Assembly (NCBI GenBank): GCA_903953985.1
Contig: CAJBLW010000060.1
Coordinates: forward strand, 1 to 6,070
Length of the DNA: 6,070 nt
Origin: an uncultured Burkholderiales bacterium
GTDB lineage: Bacteria > Pseudomonadota > Gammaproteobacteria > Burkholderiales > Burkholderiaceae_C
Direction: 5' to 3'
Shown in pieces: positions 1-5,629 of this stretch. The notes below the pieces were generated by a model. It searched no databases, was not told the origin of the DNA, and saw only the letters and a program-made list of their open reading frames with translations. Position numbers and translations under genes: made by a program. Position 1 is the stretch's first letter; each line of letters begins with the position of its first letter.

Positions 1-1
1 C

Positions 2-1360
2 AAGTGCAGCTGCGGCCGTGACCATTCGCCTGCAGACCACCACGCCGAAGTGGCCGCCGATGCTGCCGCTGCGCAACTGCGCGCCCGCTCCGAGACCGCA
101 GAGTTCGAGGCCTACAGTCAGGAATTCATCGAGGCCACTTTGGTCAAGTCGCTGTTCCCGCATGACGAAGAGCGCCGCATGTTTTTGCGCGCCGTGGGCA
201 AAAAGACCGCCATGGCCGCCATTGCCAGCGTATTGCCCGTGGCCAGTTTGCAAGCCTTGGCGCAAAGCAAAGGCCCTTTGGAAAAAACCAACCTCAAGAT
301 CGGCTTCATCCCGATCACCTGCGCCACGCCACTCATCATGGCCGATCCACTGGGCTTTTATCAAAAGCAGGGCTTGAGTGTCGAAGTGACCAAGACCGCA
401 GGCTGGGCCTTGATCCGCGACAAGATGATCAACAAGGAATATGACGCGACGCATTTCCTGTCACCCATGCCCTTGGCCATCAGCATGGGCTTGGGCGCCA
501 ATGCCACGCCCATGAACGTGGCCACCATCCAGAACATCAACGGCCAAGCCATCACGCTGGCCGTCAAGCACAAAAACAACCGCGACCCGAAGAACTGGAA
601 GGGCTTCAAGTTTGCTGTGCCTTTCGATTATTCGATGCACAACTTCTTGCTGCGTTACTACCTGGCCGAAAACGGCATCAACCCCGACACCGATGTGCAA
701 ATCCGCGTGGTGCCGCCACCGGAGATGGTGGCCAACTTGCGTTCGGGCAACATTGACGGTTTCCTGGGCCCAGATCCGTTCAACCAACGTGCGGTGTTTG
801 ACGAAGTCGGTTTCATCCACATCCTGACCAAAGAGCTGTGGGACGGGCACCCCTGCTGCGCCTTTGGCACGAGCACCGAATTCATCCAAAAGAACCCCAA
901 CACCTTCGCTGCGCTCTACCGCGCGGTGCTCACCGCAGCGGCCATGGCGCGCAAGCCCGAAAACAGAGAATTGATCGCCAAGGTGATTTCACCTGCGCAG
1001 TACCTGAACCAACCCGAAGCGGTGATTGCCCAAGTGCTCACGGGCAAGTTTGCCGATGGCTTGGGCAAGGTGCAAAACGTGCCCGACCGCGCGGACTTTG
1101 ACCCCATGCCTTGGCAGAGCATGGCGGTGTGGATGCTCACGCAAATGAAGCGTTGGGGCTACGTCAAAGGCGATGTGAATTACAAGCAAATCGCTGAGAA
1201 AGTGTTCCTCATCACGGATGCGCGCAAGCACATGAAAGAGCTGGGCCACAGCTTTGCGGCCACCTCGCCTTACCCCAAGTACAAGATCATGGGCAAAGAG
1301 TTTGATCCGGCCAAGCCCGAGGAGTACATCAAGAGCTTTGCGATCAACAAGATGGGCTAA
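2..1360 (+). CDS. cynA: NrtA/CmpA-family ABC transporter substrate-binding protein, probably cyanate-binding (5' partial)
   Basis: This is the periplasmic binding protein of a nitrate/bicarbonate/cyanate-type ABC importer. It would capture the anion and deliver it to the permease encoded just downstream. The frame is open to the left edge, so the true start lies outside. The GTG at 50 and the ATG at 179 are poor starts, because the residues before them belong to a Cys/His-rich leader and to the Tat motif. In order, counting from base 2: a leader with CSCGRDH (residues 2-8), then a Tat motif RRMFLR (58-63), a hydrophobic stretch ending in ALA, and the mature domain beginning near LKIGFIPIT. 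Family hallmarks include GWALIRDK, NGQAITLA, a SMHNFLLRY segment, VPPPEMVANL and NIDGF. The HPCC segment replaces what I recall as HPEK in nitrate-binding NrtA. The transport family is sure. Cyanate as ligand is inferred from the cyanase gene in the same operon; nitrate or bicarbonate remain possible. Confidence 0.88.
   Translation, partial: KCSCGRDHSPADHHAEVAADAAAAQLRARSETAEFEAYSQEFIEATLVKSLFPHDEERRMFLRAVGKKTAMAAIASVLPVASLQALAQSKGPLEKTNLKIGFIPITCATPLIMADPLGFYQKQGLSVEVTKTAGWALIRDKMINKEYDATHFLSPMPLAISMGLGANATPMNVATIQNINGQAITLAVKHKNNRDPKNWKGFKFAVPFDYSMHNFLLRYYLAENGINPDTDVQIRVVPPPEMVANLRSGNIDGFLGPDPFNQRAVFDEVGFIHILTKELWDGHPCCAFGTSTEFIQKNPNTFAALYRAVLTAAAMARKPENRELIAKVISPAQYLNQPEAVIAQVLTGKFADGLGKVQNVPDRADFDPMPWQSMAVWMLTQMKRWGYVKGDVNYKQIAEKVFLITDARKHMKELGHSFAATSPYPKYKIMGKEFDPAKPEEYIKSFAINKMG
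173..262 (+). other. Predicted Tat signal peptide core of CynA
   Basis: Two arginine codons at 173-178 begin RRMFLRAVG, which matches the twin-arginine consensus (RR-x-F-L-K/R). A run rich in Ala, Val, Ile and Leu follows and ends in ALA-Q, a plausible signal peptidase I site after base 262. At least 57 residues precede the arginine pair, far longer than a normal signal-peptide n-region. Export through Tat would mean the protein folds, perhaps with a ligand or metal, before crossing the membrane. The call rests on the motif only. Confidence 0.7.
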
Positions 1361-1365
1361 GGCAC

Positions 1366-2232
1366 ATGAAAACCACGCATCTCAATTTGCGCGCGGCCAT
1401 GGTCTCGCTGCTCATGTTCCTGGTGTTTCTGGGGGCCTGGCAGCTCTCAGCTACCGCGCCGTCGGTGGCAGGCGCTGCCAAGGCGGGCATGACGGCGGAA
1501 GACATCGAATACCAAAAGATGATGGGCAAGGACCCCGGCGCGGTCAAATCCACAGGTTTTCCGCCGCCCCTCGAAGTGGGCAAGGCCATGCTGGGTCATC
1601 TGGCCAATCCGTTCTATGACAAAGGCCCTAACGACAAAGGCATCGGCATCCAGCTGGCGCATTCACTGGGGCGCGTGGCGTTGGGCTTTTTCCTGGCCGT
1701 GCTGGTGGCGTTGCCGGTTGGTTTCATGATTGGCATGTCGCCCCTCATGCGCAAAGCGTTTGACCCCTTCATCCAGGTGCTCAAGCCCATCAGCCCGCTG
1801 GCTTGGATGCCCTTGGCGCTCTACACCCTGAAAGATTCGGAAGTCAGCGGCATCTTCGTGATTTTCATCTGCTCGGTCTGGCCCATGCTGATCAACACCG
1901 CTTTTGGTGTGGCTGCGGTCAAGCGCGAATGGCTCAACGTGGCCAGCACGCTGGAAGTGCAACCGCTGCGCAAAGCCTTTTTGGTCATCTTGCCCGCCGC
2001 GGCGCCCACCATCGTCACCGGCATGCGCATCAGCATGGGCATCGCCTGGTTGGTGATCGTGGCCGCCGAAATGTTGGTGGGCGGCACGGGCATTGGTTAT
2101 TTCGTCTGGAACGAGTGGAACAACCTGTCGTTGGTCAATGTGATCTTTGCGGTGCTGGTGATTGGCGTGGTGGGCATGTTGCTGGACTTGGCATTTGCCC
2201 AAGTGCAAAAGGCGGTGACCTATGTGGAGTGA
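1366..2232 (+). CDS. cynB: ABC transporter permease, NrtB/CynB family (probable cyanate importer)
   Basis: This is the inner-membrane channel subunit of the importer, 288 residues. It starts 5 bases after the cynA stop, with AAGG at 1359-1362 as a weak ribosome site, so the two genes are surely cotranscribed. Residues 10-30 form a first membrane helix. A periplasmic loop of about 65 residues follows and carries the PFYDKGPNDKGIG segment that I associate with NrtB-type permeases. Further helices lie near 103-123, 140-154, 161-182, 206-240 and 254-276. The cytoplasmic coupling (EAA) loop is about residues 188-219, ending VILPAAAPTIVTG, where the Pro-rich end matches the binding-protein-dependent permease pattern. 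The Gly usual in the EAA motif (EAAxxxG) appears to be replaced by Glu197, which may be normal in this subfamily. Family is secure; substrate is inferred from context. Confidence 0.88.
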   Translation: MKTTHLNLRAAMVSLLMFLVFLGAWQLSATAPSVAGAAKAGMTAEDIEYQKMMGKDPGAVKSTGFPPPLEVGKAMLGHLANPFYDKGPNDKGIGIQLAHSLGRVALGFFLAVLVALPVGFMIGMSPLMRKAFDPFIQVLKPISPLAWMPLALYTLKDSEVSGIFVIFICSVWPMLINTAFGVAAVKREWLNVASTLEVQPLRKAFLVILPAAAPTIVTGMRISMGIAWLVIVAAEMLVGGTGIGYFVWNEWNNLSLVNVIFAVLVIGVVGMLLDLAFAQVQKAVTYVE

Positions 2233-2302
2233 AACCACTGAACGTGAGCTGATCGCACCTTTGCCATCCCACATCCATGCACCCCAACCCAAGGCCAAAG
2301 CC

Positions 2303-3097
2303 ATGAACGCTTTCCTCAAAATCGAAAAACTGGGCAAGGCCTACCAAAGCGACAAGCCGGTGTTTTCGGACGTGTCCTTCAACATCGACAAAGGCGAGTT
2401 CGTCTGCATCATCGGCCACTCAGGCTGCGGCAAGACCACCATCTTGAATGTGCTCGCGGGCTTGGACACCGCCACCACGGGCCATGCTTTCATGGACGGC
2501 CGCGAGATCGCAGGCCCGAGCCTGGAACGCGGCGTGGTGTTCCAAAGCCATGCGCTCATGCCCTGGCTCACGGTGCGGCAAAACATCGCGTTTGCCGTGC
2601 GGTCCAAGTGGCCCGACTGGAAAGTACCGCAGGTCAATCTTCATGTGGAAAAGCATGTGGGCATGGTGGGTTTGCTGCACGCCATTGACAAGAAACCCAG
2701 CCAGCTGTCAGGCGGCATGAAGCTGCTCGTGGGCTTTGCCCGAGCCTTTGCCATCCAGCCCAAGATGCTGCTGCTGGACGAGCCTTTTGGCGCGCTCGAT
2801 GCCCTCACACGCGGCACTATCCAGGACGAGCTGATGACCATCGTGCGCCAGACGCAGCAAACGGTCTTCATGATCACGCACGACGTGGACGAAGCGATTT
2901 TGCTGTCTGACCGCATTTTGCTCATGAGCAACGGCAACGAATCGGGCGGCAGCTATGTGCCCGGCGGCTTGGCCGAAGTGGTGGTCAACCCGCTGCCGCG
3001 TGAGCGCACCCGAGCCCAGCTGCACCACCTGAGCGGCTACTACGACATGCGCAACCACATCGTCGACTTTTTGGTGTCCCGCGCCAAAGCCCATTGA
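2303..3097 (+). CDS. cynD: ABC transporter ATP-binding protein, NrtD/CynD family
   Basis: This is the ATPase that powers the importer, 264 residues from the ATG at 2303. Visible motifs are Walker A GHSGCGKTT (38-46), Q-loop VVFQSH (Q81), signature LSGGM (135-139), Walker B MLLLDEP (155-161) with a following FGALD D-loop, and switch His193 in MITHD. After the signature the protein reads KLLVGFARA, where close relatives normally read KQRVGIARA. A Gly-rich segment (residues 212-222, ESGGSYVPGGL) lies before AEVVVN and looks like a short insertion relative to NrtD. Start choice: an in-frame ATG at 2222 overlaps cynB by 11 bases and has AAAAGG at 2207-2212. However, its 27 extra codons have only about half G/C at third positions, against about three quarters just after 2303, and family members begin near FLKIEKLGKAY. 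AAGG at 2291-2294 serves the 2303 start. The longer form cannot be excluded. Confidence 0.87.
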   Translation: MNAFLKIEKLGKAYQSDKPVFSDVSFNIDKGEFVCIIGHSGCGKTTILNVLAGLDTATTGHAFMDGREIAGPSLERGVVFQSHALMPWLTVRQNIAFAVRSKWPDWKVPQVNLHVEKHVGMVGLLHAIDKKPSQLSGGMKLLVGFARAFAIQPKMLLLDEPFGALDALTRGTIQDELMTIVRQTQQTVFMITHDVDEAILLSDRILLMSNGNESGGSYVPGGLAEVVVNPLPRERTRAQLHHLSGYYDMRNHIVDFLVSRAKAH

Positions 3098-3131
3098 ATT
3101 GTTTTTCCCCTAATTTTTATCAACCCCCCTC

Positions 3132-3137
3132 AAGAGG
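3132..3137 (+). promoter_or_regulatory. Ribosome binding site of cynS
   Basis: AAGAGG lies 6 bases upstream of the ATG at 3144 and is the clearest Shine-Dalgarno sequence in the operon. The 46-base gap between cynD and cynS (3098-3143) is A/T-rich with runs of T and C. It shows no hairpin, so read-through from cynD is expected, and independent strong translation of cynS is plausible. Confidence 0.7.
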
Positions 3138-3143
3138 TCATTC

Positions 3144-3587
3144 ATGAACCGTTTAGACATCACCGAAAAAATCATCACCGCCAAAGTGTCCAAGGGCATC
3201 AAGTGGAGCGACGTGGCCGACAAAGTCGGTCTGTCCAAAGAATGGGTCACCGCCGGTTGCCTGGGCCAAATGACCTTTGATGCCAAGCAGGCCAAAGTCA
3301 TCGGCAAGATCTTTGGCCTGACCGCCGAAGAGATCAAATGGCTGCAAGTCGTGCCCTACAAAGGCTCGCTGCCCAGCCAGGTCCCCACCGACCCGCTGAT
3401 CTACCGCTGGTACGAAATCGTGAGCGTGTATGGCACCACCATCAAGGAACTCATCCACGAAGAGTTTGGCGACGGCATCATGAGCGCCATTGACTTCAGC
3501 ATGGACATCGTGCGCCAGCCCGACCCCAAGGGTGACCGCGTCAACGTGGTGCTGTCGGGCAAGTTCTTGCCTTACAAGCAATACTGA
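3144..3587 (+). CDS. cynS: Cyanate hydratase (cyanase)
   Basis: Cyanase is a cytoplasmic enzyme that catalyses bicarbonate-dependent breakdown of cyanate to carbamate and CO2; the carbamate then decays to ammonium and CO2. The protein has 147 residues, against 156 in E. coli CynS. An N-terminal helical, DNA-binding-like domain (about 1-75) precedes the C-terminal catalytic domain. The family's catalytic Arg, Glu and Ser are present as R88 and E91 in YRWYE and S114 in GIMSAIDF. Each is offset by 8 from E. coli R96, E99 and S122, so the spacing is exact. The segments VYGTTIKELIHEEFGDGI and SGKFLPYK are also typical. Its place at the end of an NrtABD-like transporter operon matches the cynABDS arrangement known from cyanobacteria. 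No carbonic anhydrase (cynT) or CynR regulator lies in view. Confidence 0.97.
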   Translation: MNRLDITEKIITAKVSKGIKWSDVADKVGLSKEWVTAGCLGQMTFDAKQAKVIGKIFGLTAEEIKWLQVVPYKGSLPSQVPTDPLIYRWYEIVSVYGTTIKELIHEEFGDGIMSAIDFSMDIVRQPDPKGDRVNVVLSGKFLPYKQY

Positions 3588-3616
3588 CAAAGACGCTGTA
3601 AAAGTAGAGCCACAGT

Positions 3617-3649
3617 CACCGGGTCAATGCCAATTGAATGCGGTGTTTT
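3617..3649 (+). terminator. Candidate rho-independent terminator after cynS
   Basis: The hairpin has an outer 5-bp stem, CACCG (3617-3621) with CGGTG (3641-3645), and an inner 5-bp stem, TCAAT (3624-3628) with ATTGA (3633-3637). They are separated by a small internal loop, the terminal loop is 4 bases, and TTTT follows at 3646-3649. It begins 30 bases after the cynS stop. The stem is interrupted and the T-tract short, so it could be weak. No T-tract follows on the other strand, so I see no matching terminator for the convergent Bug gene. The rest of the 125-base gap (3588-3712) shows nothing. Confidence 0.45.
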
Positions 3650-3712
3650 ATGTTGTCTCCTACTTGGTTGGAGTCGTCAGAATAATTGAGTGCAGGACGT
3701 CAGGCGTGGCGA

Positions 3713-4729
3713 TCAATCAATGGCCGCACCCGATGACTTGACAATTTGTGCCCAACGAACAATGTCTTCGTTGAGCAAAGCGGCAAACTGTTCTGGTGAA
3801 GTGGGGGCCGCCAACTCCACGCCTTGCTGTTCGAGTTTGTCACGCAGGTCCTTGGCTGCGAGCGTCTTGCCCATGACGTCGTTCAGTTTGGCAGAGACTT
3901 CTGCTGGCACGCCTGCCGGGCTGAACAGACCGATCCACAAGGTGCCGGCATAACCGGGCACTGACTCGGCCAGAGCGGGCACATCGGGCAGGGCCGGAGA
4001 GCGGCGCGGGCTGCTCACCGCCAAGGCTTTGAGCTTGCCGGCCTTGATGTGGCTCAGCGATGCGGGCAGGCTGGCAAACACGAAAGGCAATTGACCGCCC
4101 AGCACATCGTTCATGGCGGGGGCAACACCCTTGTAGGGCACATGCTGCAACTGAATACCCGCCATGCTGTTGAGCATTTCGCCCAGCAGGTGGTTCAGCG
4201 TGCCATTGCCCGCCGAGGCATATTGCAGCTGACCGGGTTTGGTTTTGGCGGTAGCGATCAGGTCCTGCACCGTTTTGCCGCTGAAGCTTGGATGGGCCAG
4301 CAGCACATTGGGCACGGCACCGATCAAGGCCACAGGTTTGAAGTCCTTCACAGGATCAAAGCCTGGATTCTTGTACAGGGCCGGGTTGATGGCCTGGCTG
4401 CTGCTGATGGTCATGAGCAGGGTGTAACCGTCCTTGGGGGCCTTGGCGGCAAACTGGGTGCCAATGTTGCCACCCGCGCCAGGCCGGTTTTCTACCGCCA
4501 CGGGTGAGCCCAACACCTCCGAAAGTTTTTGGCTGACCAGGCGACCGACAATGTCGTTGGTGCCACCAGCCGCTTGTGGTACCACCATCAGGATGGGCTT
4601 TTGAGGATAGGTGGCCTGGGCTTGTGCGCTGCCAATACCGGTCAACAAGCACGCGCCCAACAGGGCATGGCCCAGCAAAAGGCGGCGTGTCCGAGGGGCG
4701 TTTGAAGTGCGAATGGCGTGGGGCAACAT
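3713..4729 (-). CDS. Bug-family (TctC-like) tripartite tricarboxylate transporter substrate-binding protein
   Basis: This is a periplasmic solute-binding protein of 338 residues from the large Bordetella-uptake-gene family, which binds carboxylates and similar small molecules. The N-terminus (RTRRLLLG, then a hydrophobic run, then SAQAQA) is a signal peptide with cleavage near residue 36-39. LGAC at 24-27 resembles a lipobox, but the signal continues past it. Family features are YPQKPILMVVPQAAGGTNDIVGRL (about 41-64, broken here only by description), ENRPGAGGNIG (80-90), KDGYTLL (99-105), YASAGNGT followed by HLLGEM (170-184), HVPYKG (196-201) and AGKLKALAV (230-238). The ribosome site AAAGGA sits at 4742-4737. 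No TctA or TctB membrane subunit is in the window, so it looks like an orphan, as is frequent in this group. Divergence from pcaIJ hints at an aromatic-derived or dicarboxylic acid ligand, but the ligand cannot be read from the sequence. Confidence 0.92.
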   Translation of the reverse strand: MLPHAIRTSNAPRTRRLLLGHALLGACLLTGIGSAQAQATYPQKPILMVVPQAAGGTNDIVGRLVSQKLSEVLGSPVAVENRPGAGGNIGTQFAAKAPKDGYTLLMTISSSQAINPALYKNPGFDPVKDFKPVALIGAVPNVLLAHPSFSGKTVQDLIATAKTKPGQLQYASAGNGTLNHLLGEMLNSMAGIQLQHVPYKGVAPAMNDVLGGQLPFVFASLPASLSHIKAGKLKALAVSSPRRSPALPDVPALAESVPGYAGTLWIGLFSPAGVPAEVSAKLNDVMGKTLAAKDLRDKLEQQGVELAAPTSPEQFAALLNEDIVRWAQIVKSSGAAID

Positions 4730-4918
4730 GGCAATGTCCTTTCACAAAATGCCCCATCCTGAGACATCAACCCGTCTGTGACTGCCATTCAGGTGACAAC
4801 CCCCAGGGTATGCGGGGTCTTTGAGACAGTCACCCACGTGCCTCTGTGCTGGACTTTGTGCTGTGAAAATCTAAGGCTGCAAACTGTGCTTTGCGATTCA
4901 ATCTGGTGCACTTCAAAC
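4730..4918. promoter_or_regulatory. Divergent intergenic region between the Bug gene and pcaI
   Basis: This 189-base region must hold the promoters for both divergent genes. The Bug gene side has a good ribosome site (AAAGGA, 4742-4737 on the minus strand). The pcaI side has none beyond a distant GGTG at 4905-4908. I could not pick a convincing -35/-10 pair in either direction. The region contains nested inverted repeats around 4778-4834 (listed separately) and three copies of TGTGCT at 4845, 4857 and 4885. These suggest, but do not prove, binding by a regulator encoded outside the window. Confidence 0.5.
4778..4834. repeat. Nested inverted repeats, possible operator
   Basis: GTGACTG (4778-4784) is the exact reverse complement of CAGTCAC (4827-4833). 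GGTGAC (4792-4797) is the reverse complement of GTCACC (4829-4834), so the right arm is shared. Inside, ACCCC (4799-4803) pairs with GGGGT (4814-4818). In addition TGAGACA occurs directly repeated at 4760-4766 and 4822-4828. The position between divergent genes fits a transcription-factor site. Short repeats like these can also arise by chance. Confidence 0.4.
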
Positions 4919-5629
4919 ATGATCAACAAGTTTGTTTCCTCGGTCAGAGAAGCCCTGGCCGACACCGCCGATGGGGCCACAGTCATGATTGGTGGCTTTG
5001 GTACGGCAGGCATTCCTGACGAGCTCATTGCGGGGCTGTTAGCGCAAGGGGCACGCGGTTTGACTTTGGTCAACAACAACGCGGGCAACGCCGAGCAAGG
5101 CTTGGCGGCTTTGCTCAAGGCCGGTCGGGTGCGCAAGGTCATTTGCAGTTTTCCTCGGCAAACCGACTCCTACGTCTTTGATGGCTTGTACCGATCGGGT
5201 CAGGTTGAGCTGGAGCTGGTGCCGCAAGGCAATTTGGCCGAGCGCATTCGTGCGGCAGGTGCGGGCATTGGCGGGTTTTTCACGCCCACGGGCTACGGCA
5301 CCGATTTGGCCAAGCATGCCGATGGCTCGCTCAAGGAGACCCGAGAAATCAATGGCCGCATGTACGTTTACGAAACGCCGATTCACGCCGACTTGGCCTT
5401 GATCAAGGCCGAGCGCGGCGACCGCTGGGGCAACCTGACTTACCGCAAGGCAGCGCGCAACTTCGGCCCCATCATGGCCATGGCCGCACGCAAAACCGTG
5501 GCCACGGTGCACGAGCAAGTGGCCTTGGGCGAGCTGGACCCCGAGGCCGTGGTCACGCCTGGCATTTTTGTGCAAGCGGTGGTCAAGATCGACCGTGTGG
5601 CCACACAGGCCGGAGGCATCAAAGCATGA
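4919..5629 (+). CDS. pcaI: 3-oxoadipate (succinyl-CoA type) CoA-transferase subunit A
   Basis: This is the alpha subunit of a family I CoA-transferase, 236 residues. With its partner it moves CoA from succinyl-CoA to a 3-oxo acid, in the beta-ketoadipate route of aromatic degradation if it is PcaI. The CoA-transferase signature is clear: D18, G19, then GGFGTAG (25-31) and P33. Other segments close to PcaI as I know it are NNNAGN (52-57), CSFPRQTDSYVF (76-87), VPQGNLAERIRA (101-112), FFTPTGYGT (120-128), KGDRWGNLTYRKAARNFGP-like residues 167-184, and TPGIFVQ (213-219). The frame is open upstream to an ATG at 4778, but the extra 47 residues do not resemble the family, whose proteins begin MINK at 4919. 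The start lacks a good ribosome site. A related enzyme for acetoacetate (ScoA/AtoD) is the alternative; the PcaI-like segments make 3-oxoadipate more likely. Confidence 0.85.
   Translation: MINKFVSSVREALADTADGATVMIGGFGTAGIPDELIAGLLAQGARGLTLVNNNAGNAEQGLAALLKAGRVRKVICSFPRQTDSYVFDGLYRSGQVELELVPQGNLAERIRAAGAGIGGFFTPTGYGTDLAKHADGSLKETREINGRMYVYETPIHADLALIKAERGDRWGNLTYRKAARNFGPIMAMAARKTVATVHEQVALGELDPEAVVTPGIFVQAVVKIDRVATQAGGIKA

Noticed and set aside
18..377. Overlapping plus-strand open frame near the left edge
   Set aside because: It is Pro/Arg/Ser-rich and out of frame with the clear binding-protein gene covering the same bases.
2222..2302. Earlier ATG for cynD overlapping the end of cynB
   Set aside because: Third-position G/C is lower in this stretch and the residues do not look like the family. 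A ribosome site exists for it, so it is set aside rather than excluded.
1663..2337. Long minus-strand open frame of 224 residues opposite cynB
   Set aside because: It is rich in His, Asp and Gln with no recognisable domain, and lies exactly opposite a clear membrane permease gene. It is a shadow of GC-rich codon use.
3657..3673. Hairpin CTCC/GGAG as terminator for the minus-strand Bug gene
   Set aside because: The stem is only 4 bp and no T-tract follows on the minus strand.
4778..4918. Upstream ATG extension of pcaI by 47 residues
   Set aside because: The extra residues are Cys- and Thr-rich, unlike any CoA-transferase N-terminus, and they cover the repeats of the divergent promoter. The family start MINK is at 4919.
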